A stretch of DNA of 42,943 bases from Oceanospirillaceae bacterium (lineage in GTDB: Bacteria > Pseudomonadota > Gammaproteobacteria > Pseudomonadales > Oceanobacteraceae), in contig PBNY01000067.1 of the NCBI GenBank assembly GCA_002723385.1, positions 1 to 42,943 of the forward strand, given 5' to 3'. The translations under genes were made by a program, and so were the position numbers. Positions 8,078-17,246 of this stretch are shown here, in pieces. Below the pieces are notes generated by a model that did no database searches, had not been told where the DNA came from, and saw only the letters and a program-made list of their open reading frames with translations. Numbering within the stretch: the stretch's first letter is position 1; each line of letters starts with the position of its first letter.

Positions 8078-8548
8078 CTATTCGAACCGGAAGGTCAGGT
8101 TGTAATCCAGCGTGCTGCCGGACGCATTGCGAATACGGACGAAGTGCAAGCCGTTCAAAATCAATGAGTCAAACTTCGCATTGGAATACCAGTAAACAAT
8201 TTCTTCACTGGCGGTATCGGATTCCCGAGACCAGCTGATCAGATTCAGATTGCGGTCATACAGCTCAAGGTCGGCGTTGCCCGTTAACCCGGATAAACCG
8301 AGTGTCACCGTTCCACTGTAAGCGGGCTGGAAGATCGCTGACGGACCACTGAACTTGTAGAAGACCTCATTGTCCGACGTGGTCGCCACTGTGCTTTCAC
8401 TGGTCATTTCAATGGCGTTGAAAAAGGAATTCCCGGAGCCGTCGGGCGTCGGCCTGCCAGCCGTACTGGAGGTAATGTCTGGGGACGAATCGCAACCTTG
8501 CAGCAACAGGCCGAATAGCCCCAGATATAACAGATGTCGATTAGCCAT
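8078..8548 (-). CDS. Lipoprotein with a PPC-like domain, first gene of the operon
   Basis: A 156-residue lipoprotein starting at ATG 8548, with GAGGT about 8 nt upstream; a GTG 9 nt earlier is less likely because it overlaps that site. The signal (YLGLFGLLLQGC) ends in a lipobox with QGC. Following a Ser/Thr/Gly-rich linker, the segment EVFYKFSGPSAIFQP, then LSGLTGNADLELYDRN, then SEEIVYWYSN follows the same PPC-like pattern as the third gene of the operon, though overall sequence identity between them appears low. The upstream 400 bp contains the promoter shared with the divergent choice-of-anchor lipoprotein. A role in surface assembly with the middle beta-barrel is inference. Confidence 0.7.
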   Translation of the reverse strand: MANRHLLYLGLFGLLLQGCDSSPDITSSTAGRPTPDGSGNSFFNAIEMTSESTVATTSDNEVFYKFSGPSAIFQPAYSGTVTLGLSGLTGNADLELYDRNLNLISWSRESDTASEEIVYWYSNAKFDSLILNGLHFVRIRNASGSTLDYNLTFRFE

Positions 8549-8948
8549 GGAGGCCACCTCGAATAATTAGGGGGTGAAGTAATCGAAATCCGTTTCCTTG
8601 AATAATTGATCGCATGTATTTCCCGGCGGGTGACATTAGCACAATGAATTTCATTCAAACATAAGCTGTCAAAACTGATATACCAGTCACTAATATCATC
8701 AAAATAAATATCCAAATCGTTTCGATTTTTATTGTTATCCACTGCATTTCGTACGCACTATTTTTCTTTTTTGTGACCTCGACACTGTTATAGATTGCTG
8801 CTCAAGTCCTGAATCACAACTAATGACAAATCAATCATTATTGAAAGATCACCGTCATTGACCTGTCACATCCCCTACACACCAGGGTCACAAATTCGTC
8901 ATAACTTCGTAGCCCGAATCTCATCAACAATCATGACGGAAGGTGTGT
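8549..8948. promoter_or_regulatory. 400-bp AT-rich divergent regulatory region
   Basis: This gene-free stretch separates the PPC lipoprotein operon (leftward) from the choice-of-anchor lipoprotein (rightward). The half nearest the leftward operon is AT-rich without a clear promoter that I can pin down. The half near 8852-8902 holds the Pho-box-like repeats. I see no convincing small gene in it. Confidence 0.6.
8852..8902 (+). promoter_or_regulatory. Tandem Pho-box-like PhoB sites
   Basis: CCGTCAT-4nt-CTGTCAC at 8852-8869 and GGGTCAC-AAAT-TCGTCAT at 8885-8902 each have the 7-4-7 layout of a Pho box (consensus CTGTCAT, 4 A/T, CTGTCAY). The four GTCA cores start at 8854, 8865, 8887 and 8898, so they are 11, 22 and 11 bp apart and on one helical face. 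They lie 47-97 bp upstream of the lipoprotein start. The second repeat of site 1 is a perfect match; site 2 is weaker in its first bases. The -10 element is not clear. Confidence 0.55.
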
Positions 8949-10718
8949 ATGTCTCTGGAAATGTGGAAGAAAAGTGCTCTGGCTATCGCCATGGCTGCAA
9001 CTCTGGCTGCATGTAGCGGTGAAGATGGAAGCGACGGCAAAGACGGCGCTGCTGGTGCAACTGGTGCAGCTGGAACGCCAATTACTTCAGTAGGAGGAGC
9101 GACTCTTGTTCAGATCGGTCGCTATGAATCCGACATCTTTGACGATGGCGGTGCTGAAATCGTTGCTTTCGATGCGACTACCGACAAGCTGTTCGTCGTT
9201 AATTCTGGCGACTCCACGATCGACGTACTGGATCTGACTGACCCAGCCAACCCAACCAAACTGGCGACCATTGACGTTACTGCTGCAACGGTTACCGGCT
9301 TCACCGCTGGTGGCGCTAACAGCGTTGCAACCAAGAACGGCACTCTGGCTGTGGCTGTTGAAAATGACGACAAGCAAGCCAACGGTCAGGTTTACTTCTA
9401 CAACACCGACACTCTGGCGTTTGAAGCCGCTGTGGAAGCTGGTGCTCTGCCAGACATGGTTACTTTCACTCACGATGGCGCCAAGGTATTGGCAGCCAAT
9501 GAAGGTGAGCCAAATGACATGTACACAGTTGACCCGGAAGGCTCCATCACCATCATTGACGTAGCCACCAAAGCGGCAACGACTGCAGACTTCACTGATT
9601 TCAACGCTCTGGAACAGGATCTGCTGGACGCGGGTGTTCGTATCTTCGGCTACGACTTTGTTAACGATATTGCTTCTACCGTTGCTCAGGATCTGGAACC
9701 GGAATACATCACCATTTCTGAAGACAACACCAAGGCCTTCGTTGCTCTGCAGGAAAACAACGCTTTGGCCGTTGTTGATATCGCCAACTCCGATGTCACC
9801 GAAATCATCAGTCTGGGCTACAAGGACCACAGCGTGCGTGGCAATGGCATTGACGGTGTTCGTGATGATGAGCAAGCCATCGTTGAAACCGTTCCTGTAT
9901 TCGGCATGTATCAGCCAGACTCCATCGCTTCCTACACCTTCAATGGCAATACCTACATCGTTACCGCCAACGAAGGTGACGCTCGTGAATACCTGACCAA
10001 AAACGAAGTGGCCGATGAAGCCGCATGTGAAGCGGCTGGTGGCATCGAGTTCGAAGAGGACGATGGTGACCTGCTGTGCTTCTACTTCAAGGAAGAGGAG
10101 CGCGTTCGCAAGCTGGATCTGAACACCGAAAACTTCACCAATGAAGAACTGGCCAAACTGGGTGACAAAGACGGTCTGGGTGACCTGACCGTGACCATGG
10201 TGAACGGTTTGAACGATGAAGATACGTACGACGAAGTGTATGCCTACGGCGCGCGTTCTTTCTCCATCTGGAATGAAAACGGTGACCTGGTTTACGACTC
10301 TGGTGACCAATTTGAACAGATCATTGCCACTCTGACACCAAACTACTTCAATGCCAGCAACGACAAGAACGAAATCGACAACCGCTCCGACAACAAAGGC
10401 CCAGAGCCAGAAGGTATCGCCATAGGTACCATTGATGGCCGCACCTTTGCCTTCATTGGACTGGAACGCCAAGGTGGCATTATGGTTTACGACGTAACCA
10501 ACCCATTTGCTACCGGTTTCGTTGGCTACACCAGTAATCGCGATTTCTCTATCGACATTGGCGATATTAAAGACGGTACCCTGCCAGCTGGCGCAGCTGG
10601 TGACCTGGCTCCAGAAGGCATGGAATTTGTTTCTTCCGATGACAGCCCTAACGGCAAACCACTGGTTATCGTAGGTAACGAAGTGAGTGGTACCACCACG
10701 ATCTATGAAGTGAAGTAA
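8949..10718 (+). CDS. Choice-of-anchor I-type (alkaline-phosphatase-like annotation) lipoprotein with collagen-like linker
   Basis: A 589-residue lipoprotein. ATG 8949 is chosen for GGAAGG 5 nt upstream. Residues 1-19 form a lipoprotein signal (ALAIAMAATLAAC). Directly after the Cys come seven Gly-X-Y triplets (GED GSD GKD GAA GAT GAA GTP), a short collagen-like spacer. The remainder resembles the choice-of-anchor I family, a beta-propeller-like fold often annotated as alkaline phosphatase, with NSGDSTIDVLDLTD, MVTFTHDGAKVLAANEGEP, YIVTANEGDAREY, GARSFSIWNENG and PEPEGIAIGTIDGRTFAFIGLER. The NEGEP and NEGDARE motifs are shared by such proteins. It is very acidic. A Pho-box candidate upstream suggests induction by phosphate starvation and supports a role in phosphate scavenging, though no phosphatase active site can be shown. 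A terminator follows. Confidence 0.8.
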   Translation: MSLEMWKKSALAIAMAATLAACSGEDGSDGKDGAAGATGAAGTPITSVGGATLVQIGRYESDIFDDGGAEIVAFDATTDKLFVVNSGDSTIDVLDLTDPANPTKLATIDVTAATVTGFTAGGANSVATKNGTLAVAVENDDKQANGQVYFYNTDTLAFEAAVEAGALPDMVTFTHDGAKVLAANEGEPNDMYTVDPEGSITIIDVATKAATTADFTDFNALEQDLLDAGVRIFGYDFVNDIASTVAQDLEPEYITISEDNTKAFVALQENNALAVVDIANSDVTEIISLGYKDHSVRGNGIDGVRDDEQAIVETVPVFGMYQPDSIASYTFNGNTYIVTANEGDAREYLTKNEVADEAACEAAGGIEFEEDDGDLLCFYFKEEERVRKLDLNTENFTNEELAKLGDKDGLGDLTVTMVNGLNDEDTYDEVYAYGARSFSIWNENGDLVYDSGDQFEQIIATLTPNYFNASNDKNEIDNRSDNKGPEPEGIAIGTIDGRTFAFIGLERQGGIMVYDVTNPFATGFVGYTSNRDFSIDIGDIKDGTLPAGAAGDLAPEGMEFVSSDDSPNGKPLVIVGNEVSGTTTIYEVK

Positions 10719-10733
10719 GACTCGCTCGCTTAT

Positions 10734-10771
10734 AAAAACCCCGCTTCGGAGCGATCTGAAGCGGGGTTTTT
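10734..10771. terminator. Bidirectional terminator between convergent genes
   Basis: A 14-bp stem, AAAAACCCCGCTTC with GAAGCGGGGTTTTT, has a 10-nt loop. It ends both the choice-of-anchor gene and, on the other strand, aroE. Confidence 0.9.
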
Positions 10772-10784
10772 CGTTTAAACAAAG

Positions 10785-11606
10785 CTACTGGCCCCGCATC
10801 GCTTCCATCACTCCTGCCACTTCCGGTAAACGTCCACGCCACAGTCGATAGGACTCCGCCGCTTGCCCCACCAGCATTCCCAAACCATCAATGGTCTGGG
10901 CTGCGCCGTGTTGTTGCGCCCAGCGGTTAAAGACGGTGATGTCGTTGCCGTACATCATGTCGTAGCAGGCCGTATGGTTGGCCACCAGATTGGCAGGGAG
11001 TGGTGGCAGTTCACCACTCAGGCTGGCCGAGGTGCCGTTGATGATCACATCAAACGCGTCTTGCTGATCGAGGTGAGTCATCTCGACCGCCTGAATGCTG
11101 CCCATGTCAGTAAACAGATTAGCCAGTGTTTCAGCTTTGCTGAACGTGCGGTTGGCAATCAGTACCTGAGCTGGTTCTTGCGCCAGCAGCGGTTGCAGAA
11201 TGCCGCGCACGGCACCGCCCGCTCCCACCACCAGAATGCGTTGGCCAACCAGCGCAACACCCTGATTGAGCAGGTCTCCAACCAGCCCGGCACCGTCAGT
11301 GTTATCGCCTAACACACGTCCGTCCGGTTGTTTTTTCAGGGTGTTTACTGCTCCGGCACGCTGGGCGCGTTCGGTCAGATCATCGGCAAACTGCCAGGCT
11401 TCTTCCTTAAAGGGCACGGTGATGTTCAGGCCACATCCACCCTCAGAAAAGAACTGCTGCACGGTTTCGACAAAGCCATCCAGCGGCGCCAGCAGGCGGG
11501 TGTATTCAACGTTGTCATGGGTTTGGGCGGCAAATGCCGCATGAATCAGCGGCGATTTGCTGTGCTCAATCGGGTTGCCGACAACGGCGTAACGATCCAC
11601 GGTCAT
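10785..11606 (-). CDS. aroE: Shikimate dehydrogenase
   Basis: A 273-residue NADP-dependent enzyme that reduces 3-dehydroshikimate to shikimate in aromatic amino acid synthesis. The family start [19 protein letters not shown] is matched by ATG 11606 with GGGAGC upstream; the frame extends 42 nt further but that is not conserved. Visible features are the shikimate-binding EHSKSP serines, the catalytic Lys in VPFKEEA, the Asp in GDNTDGAG, the NADP loop GAGGAVRGI and the adenosine-phosphate site ANRTFSK. Length matches E. coli AroE. It is the last gene of the LysM-dprA-tsaC-hemF-aroE run, 14 bp after hemF. Confidence 0.97.
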   Translation of the reverse strand: MTVDRYAVVGNPIEHSKSPLIHAAFAAQTHDNVEYTRLLAPLDGFVETVQQFFSEGGCGLNITVPFKEEAWQFADDLTERAQRAGAVNTLKKQPDGRVLGDNTDGAGLVGDLLNQGVALVGQRILVVGAGGAVRGILQPLLAQEPAQVLIANRTFSKAETLANLFTDMGSIQAVEMTHLDQQDAFDVIINGTSASLSGELPPLPANLVANHTACYDMMYGNDITVFNRWAQQHGAAQTIDGLGMLVGQAAESYRLWRGRLPEVAGVMEAMRGQ

Positions 11607-11620
11607 GATGTTGCTCCCGG

Positions 11621-12601
<981 letters not shown>

Positions 12602-12609
12602 TTAACGGG

Positions 12610-13161
12610 TTAGCGCAGGCGCTGGCCATCGAGTGTGCGAATTTGTGAGGGCTGAGCATTGCCGCCCAGTTGACCCGGTACTATGGCGTCCAGTTGATCA
12701 CGGAAATACTGTCGTACCCGCAGCGGTGTGCGCGCCGGTTCCTTGCCTGCCGGGTTGGCCGAGGTCGACACCAGCGGCCCCACTTCCAGGCACAACGCTC
12801 GTACCAGCGGATGATCACTGATACGCACCGCCAGCGAATCGTGCTGACCCCGCAGCAGCGAGCTGACTTCAGGCTTGCACGGTAGCACCCAGCTCACCGG
12901 CCCCGGCCAGGTTGGCGTTATCTGGGCCAGATCATCGTCGTGCAGTGGCAGCAGCCAGTCGTTCAGTTGCGACAAGTCAGCCGCCACCACCACCAGCCCT
13001 TTGTGAGCCGGGCGGGATTTGAGCTCCAGAATACGTTGAATGGCAGCGTCGTTGGCCGGGTCACAGCCGACGCCCCAGACGGCTTCGGTTGGGTAGGCAA
13101 TCACACCGCCCTGGCGAACAACACGGCTGGCTTGCTGAATATGCCAGAGAGAAGTTGGCAT
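12610..13161 (-). CDS. tsaC: Threonylcarbamoyl-AMP synthase
   Basis: A 183-residue YrdC-domain enzyme that makes threonylcarbamoyl-AMP from threonine, bicarbonate and ATP for the t6A modification of ANN-decoding tRNAs. The ligand-binding residues are in YPTEAVWGVGC, KSRPAHKG, LAVRISDHP and STSANPAGKEPA. Length equals the short TsaC form with no C-terminal Sua5 domain. It sits in the conserved dprA-tsaC-hemF-aroE order. The ORF start (MPTSLWHIQQ) matches the family N-terminus. Confidence 0.95.
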   Translation of the reverse strand: MPTSLWHIQQASRVVRQGGVIAYPTEAVWGVGCDPANDAAIQRILELKSRPAHKGLVVVAADLSQLNDWLLPLHDDDLAQITPTWPGPVSWVLPCKPEVSSLLRGQHDSLAVRISDHPLVRALCLEVGPLVSTSANPAGKEPARTPLRVRQYFRDQLDAIVPGQLGGNAQPSQIRTLDGQRLR

Positions 13162-13242
13162 CGAGTATGTCTCATGCAGTCAAAGTCAGCGAAACGGTAC
13201 CGTATGGCCGGAGTATCAACAAGTCGGAGCAATCTATGTGGC

Positions 13243-13275
13243 TAGGGGGCGTTCTCAATTAATTAACGCCCCCTA
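13243..13275. repeat. Perfect 11-bp inverted repeat between dprA and tsaC
   Basis: TAGGGGGCGTT and its exact complement AACGCCCCCTA flank an 11-nt AT-rich loop (CTCAATTAATT). There is no T-tract on either strand, so it is not a standard terminator. It could be an attenuating hairpin in the dprA-tsaC transcript or an operator. Confidence 0.6.
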
Positions 13276-13297
13276 ATACAACGAATAAGGCCTATGG

Positions 13298-14449
13298 CTA
13301 TCGCAGTCGACGATAGCCACCTGGCTCTTTACTGATCCAGCCGTCCATTTCCAGCTCCAGTAACGTGCCCAGCAATTCAGTGATCGCCATGCCAGAGCGA
13401 ATCGCGATCACGTCGACGCTGGTGGTATTGAAGTCGATCTGTTCCACCGGATTTGGGGGCTTTTCAGCGGTTGGCTTCGACGCTGTGGTCACTGCATCGG
13501 TGCGATGCGTGCTCTTACTGTGTTGCCAGGCACTGGTGTTGCTCTGCCCCATTTTGCGATTCGGCGATGGCACCAGCTGAAAGCCCTCAATTTCCTGCAA
13601 CACCTGGTCGGCAGACTCCACCAGTACTGCACCGTCACGAATCAGCTGATGACAGCCACGGCTAAGCGGATTGCTGACCATGCCCGGTACCGCCATCACT
13701 TCCCGTCCCTGTTCTGCAGCCAGTTTGGCCGTAATCAGCGAGCCACTGGGCAAGCCGGCTTCGACAACCACCACCGCCCGGCACAGGCCACTGACAATGC
13801 GATTGCGGGCTGGAAAGTGCGGTGCTCTGGGTTCAGTACCGAGTGGAAATTCCGACAGCAACAAGCCGTTGGCGGCAATCTCATTCATCATACCGCCGTG
13901 ACGCTTGGGGTAGACCACATCAATGCCGGAACCCAGTACCGCCAGCGTTCTGCCCTGCTGCAATGCGCCTTTGTGAGCAGCTCCGTCGATACCAATCGCC
14001 AGACCACTGGCTACGCAATAACCGGCTTTGGCCAGATCAGCAGCGCACTGCATCGCCCATTCCCGACCGTAAGGGCTGGGGTTGCGGCTACCGACCATTG
14101 CAATGGCCGGATATTCCAGCGTATCCAGCTCACCACGCCACCACAGAAAGGTCGGGGCATCGTCGAGTACCGCCAGTGACTCCGGGAACCCATCGGTGCC
14201 AGCCAGTAACACGCCCTGATTGGGATGGGCTGACCAGGTCAACAGACGATCAAAATCCTTGTCGGTGTCAGTTTCCCGTTCCCATCGATCGGCCAACTCG
14301 GGTTTCATTCCCAAGGCAAGCAAGTGGTCGGATGTCAGTTGCAGTAATTCAGAGGGAGAAGACAGTTGCAGTCGCAACTGATTGAGAGTGATATTTCCAA
14401 CGCCCGGCAAGCGCTTGAGACGCCACCAGGCAAAGAGAAGCTCATCCAT
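13298..14449 (-). CDS. dprA: DNA-processing protein DprA
   Basis: A 383-residue protein that binds incoming single-stranded DNA and loads RecA during natural transformation. A SAM-like N-terminal helical domain (with LPGVGNITLNQL) is followed by the Rossmann-like DprA core around residues 85-300: AMVGSRNPSPYG, ASGLAIGIDGAAHKGAL, AVLGSGIDVVYPKRH, SEFPLGTEPRAPHFPARNR, VVVEAGLPSGSLITA and VPGMVSNPLSRGCHQLI. A low-complexity Ser/Thr-rich linker (about residues 305-340) leads to a C-terminal winged-helix (DML1-like) domain. It is part of the LysM-to-aroE operon. Confidence 0.95.
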   Translation of the reverse strand: MDELLFAWWRLKRLPGVGNITLNQLRLQLSSPSELLQLTSDHLLALGMKPELADRWERETDTDKDFDRLLTWSAHPNQGVLLAGTDGFPESLAVLDDAPTFLWWRGELDTLEYPAIAMVGSRNPSPYGREWAMQCAADLAKAGYCVASGLAIGIDGAAHKGALQQGRTLAVLGSGIDVVYPKRHGGMMNEIAANGLLLSEFPLGTEPRAPHFPARNRIVSGLCRAVVVVEAGLPSGSLITAKLAAEQGREVMAVPGMVSNPLSRGCHQLIRDGAVLVESADQVLQEIEGFQLVPSPNRKMGQSNTSAWQHSKSTHRTDAVTTASKPTAEKPPNPVEQIDFNTTSVDVIAIRSGMAITELLGTLLELEMDGWISKEPGGYRRLR

Positions 14450-14513
14450 AAGCCTGATTCCTGATTGTCAGCTCCGCAAGGCCGAAGCCCTGCGGGCTGC
14501 ATATTTATCCTGT

Positions 14514-15569
14514 CTAAGGTGATTCGAAGCGATCACCCACTTTCAGCGCACGGGTGGTGCGCATTACCAGAGCATATGACAACTTGCCGAACGTACGGAA
14601 GACCATCATTGAGCCAGCACGCTCATCCGGCAACCGGACTTTCTCGCCTGCCGTGCGGTCATAAACAATGGTACCGGCTTTCTTGACGACCAGAACGTCT
14701 CCGGGTTCCAGATAGTCGCGCTCTCCACGGTTGATCACCACGACGTCAAACTGGCCGACCTGACTTACGCCACCAGACACCGCCAGAATGCGGCCTTGCA
14801 GCTTGCGCTTTGGGCTCTTGGGGAAAAAGCGGGTGACCAGATCACGGTCTTCGGTAGGCAGCAGCAAGTCTCCAATGACCACTTGCTGGTTGGTGCGCTC
14901 CAGATGCATGGTAGCGATTTCACCTTTGAGATCCTCAACGCGGGCCAGGCCCACGTCAATGGCTTCAAGGCCCAGTACCTCATCCGTTTCCGGATCACGA
15001 TAAATCTGGCCGCGGCGGAACACACCGTATGCCGCCGAATTGCTGTCGGTGAACTCACCACGGGCGTAGACACGACTGCCCGCGCCCATCACGACGTGAT
15101 CGTCATCACCAGCCAGAATACGCGGTACGCCCTGTAAATCCCCCGGCGCCACCACGCGATGTTCGCGCAAGAACCCCTGAATGGCGCCCACCGGAATGGC
15201 CGGAATCGCCGATTCAATCGGTTCGACCCGAGCCACAGGCTGCAGCTTGACCAACCCCGGACTGAGCTTGATAGTACGGCTGGCCACACCACGCTGGACA
15301 ATCCCGACGCGGGTTTGGCCGTCAACCTGAATCAGACCAATAACATCACCCGGGAAAATCAGGTGCGGGTTTTCGATCTGGTTGTTGATGTACCAGATTT
15401 CCGGCCACTGCCAGGGGTTGCTGGTGAAGCGTTCGGAAATATCCCAAAGGGTATCGCCCTTGACGACGACATACTGCTCCGGTGCGTCCGGCAACAACGT
15501 CAGGGCGCTGACATGGGCCGACAGCAATATCAGCCCGGCAGTCAGCAGGCGCTTGAAGGTTTTGCTCAT
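14514..15569 (-). CDS. Exported LysM-domain protein
   Basis: A 351-residue protein with a signal peptide (RLLTAGLILLSAHVSA-LT) and one LysM peptidoglycan-binding domain around residues 32-82 (YVVVKGDTLWDISERF, IWYINNQIENPHLIFPGDVIGL). The rest is a conserved beta-rich region with an SAF-like or glycine-rich segment (VINRGERDYLEPGDVLVV) near the C-terminus. It is equivalent in position to the LysM gene that precedes dprA near the Pseudomonas origin. It is the first gene of the dprA-tsaC-hemF-aroE run and is divergent from def, so the promoter lies at 15570-15762. Its biochemical role is not known to me beyond cell wall binding. Confidence 0.9.
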   Translation of the reverse strand: MSKTFKRLLTAGLILLSAHVSALTLLPDAPEQYVVVKGDTLWDISERFTSNPWQWPEIWYINNQIENPHLIFPGDVIGLIQVDGQTRVGIVQRGVASRTIKLSPGLVKLQPVARVEPIESAIPAIPVGAIQGFLREHRVVAPGDLQGVPRILAGDDDHVVMGAGSRVYARGEFTDSNSAAYGVFRRGQIYRDPETDEVLGLEAIDVGLARVEDLKGEIATMHLERTNQQVVIGDLLLPTEDRDLVTRFFPKSPKRKLQGRILAVSGGVSQVGQFDVVVINRGERDYLEPGDVLVVKKAGTIVYDRTAGEKVRLPDERAGSMMVFRTFGKLSYALVMRTTRALKVGDRFESP

Positions 15570-15762
15570 CCTCTATTCCCTTTATTATTCCGACATTACG
15601 GATTGCGTACGCAAAAGTGGCGAATACGCCGTGTTCAAGTATCAGACACTGGTGTAGCTACTATCCTGAATACATCAGGGCCGAATCATACGGCGCAGCC
15701 ACATAACGGCGGCTTAATATTAGCAAGCCACCACTCATTAGTTCTATAAGCACAGCAGATCT

Positions 15763-16284
15763 ATGGCCATACTGGATATATTGGAATTCCCCGACCCGCG
15801 ACTACGTACTGTAGCGAAACCCGTCGCCACTGTAGATGAACGGGTTCGCAGCATGATCGCAGACATGTTCGAAACCATGTACGCAGCACCGGGCATTGGT
15901 CTGGCTGCCACTCAGGTCAACATCCACGAGCGCATCATCACCATTGATGTGAGTGAGGACAAGTCCGAGCCGCTGGTATTTATCAACCCGGAAGTCGAGG
16001 TTCTCGACGGCGAACCGGAAACCATGCAGGAAGGCTGTCTGTCTGTTCCGGGCTTTTACGAAGACGTCACTCGCATTGAACACTGCCTGGTCAGAGCACT
16101 CGACAAGGACGGCAATCCGTTTGAGCTGGAATGCCGGGGTTTGCTGGCCGTTTGTATCCAGCATGAGATTGACCATCTGGAAGGCAAGCTGATGGTCGAT
16201 TACGTGTCGGCCTTCAAGCGCAAGCGCATCAAGGACAAGCTGGAGAAGAAGCACAAACAGGAAGCCAAGCAGGGCAAACGCTGA
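15763..16284 (+). CDS. def: Peptide deformylase
   Basis: A 173-residue metalloenzyme that removes the formyl group from nascent chains. All three signature motifs are present: PGIGLAATQ (residues 43-51), EGCLSVPG (metal-binding Cys) and QHEIDHLEG (two metal-binding His and the catalytic Glu). The C-terminus is a basic Lys/Arg-rich tail. It overlaps the fmt start by one base (TGATG), so the two are co-translated, pairing deformylation with formylation. It is divergent from the LysM gene. Confidence 0.98.
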   Translation: MAILDILEFPDPRLRTVAKPVATVDERVRSMIADMFETMYAAPGIGLAATQVNIHERIITIDVSEDKSEPLVFINPEVEVLDGEPETMQEGCLSVPGFYEDVTRIEHCLVRALDKDGNPFELECRGLLAVCIQHEIDHLEGKLMVDYVSAFKRKRIKDKLEKKHKQEAKQGKR

Positions 16285-17246
16285 TGCCATTAACTATCGT
16301 CTTTGCAGGCACGCCCGAATTCGCGGCGGTTCATCTGCGCGCTCTGGTGCACTCCGAACACAAGGTCATTGCCGCCTACACCCAACCCGACAGGCCAGCC
16401 GGTCGTGGCAAAAAGCTGCAGGCCAGCGACGTCAAGAAGGTCGCACTGGAACACGATATCCCGGTGTATCAGCCGCTGAATTTCAGAGACGACGCCGATG
16501 TTCAGGCACTGGCGGCCCTGAATGCCGATGTCATGGTCGTGGTGGCTTACGGCCTGTTACTGCCGCAAAGCGTGCTGGATACGCCCAAACACGGGTGTCT
16601 CAACGTTCACGGTTCACTACTGCCGCGCTGGCGCGGCGCAGCGCCAATTCAACGCTGCATCGAAGCCGGAGACAGAGAAACCGGCATCACCATCATGCAG
16701 ATGAACGCCGGTCTGGATACCGGTGACATGCTCTACAAGACCCACCTGCCGCTGAACGCCGACGAAACCGGCGGCAGCCTGCACGACCGCCTGGCCGCAC
16801 AAGGCGCGGACGCCCTGATGGCAACCTTGTCCTTGCTCGAACAAGGCAAACTGGAGCCGGAAGTACAGGACGACAGCCTGGCCAACTACGCGCACAAGCT
16901 GCTCAAGCACGAATCCTGGCTCGACTGGACATTACCCGCAAAAACACTGGAGCGTCGTATTCGTGCCTTTAATCCGTTCCCGGTCGCCGCGGCTTCGATG
17001 AAGGGAGATCGGATTCGAGTGCTGGAAGCACAACAACTGACGGACACCAGCAGAGACATGGCTCCCGGAACCCTGCTGGCGGTTACTCCCGATGGCCTCG
17101 ATGTCGCCTGTGGCGAACAGGCGCTGCGTCTGAACCGGATTCAGCTGCCTGGCAAAAAAGCCATGACGGTGCGCGATATTCTGAATGGCCAACCCGATCG
17201 TTTTGTTACCGGCCAGCAATTTGATCCAGTCGAGGCCCACTCTTGA
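16284..17246 (+). CDS. fmt: Methionyl-tRNA formyltransferase
   Basis: A 320-residue enzyme that formylates Met-tRNA(fMet) from 10-formyltetrahydrofolate. The N-terminal Rossmann-type domain has VFAGTPEFAAVHL, the catalytic Asn-x-His within CLNVHGSLLPRWRGAAP, and the Asp in GLDTGDML. A C-terminal OB-like tRNA-binding domain covers about residues 205-315. Length matches the family. The start overlaps the def stop, and its own stop overlaps the rsmB TTG start. Confidence 0.98.
   Translation: MPLTIVFAGTPEFAAVHLRALVHSEHKVIAAYTQPDRPAGRGKKLQASDVKKVALEHDIPVYQPLNFRDDADVQALAALNADVMVVVAYGLLLPQSVLDTPKHGCLNVHGSLLPRWRGAAPIQRCIEAGDRETGITIMQMNAGLDTGDMLYKTHLPLNADETGGSLHDRLAAQGADALMATLSLLEQGKLEPEVQDDSLANYAHKLLKHESWLDWTLPAKTLERRIRAFNPFPVAAASMKGDRIRVLEAQQLTDTSRDMAPGTLLAVTPDGLDVACGEQALRLNRIQLPGKKAMTVRDILNGQPDRFVTGQQFDPVEAHS

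Noticed and set aside
8404-8742. 112-residue minus-strand frame overlapping the PPC lipoprotein start
   Set aside because: It lies in an AT-rich promoter region, has no ribosome binding site, and overlaps a better gene.
9087-10472. 461-residue open frame on the minus strand opposite the choice-of-anchor gene
   Set aside because: It is a by-product of the codon bias of the sense gene. It has no ribosome binding site and no recognisable domain.
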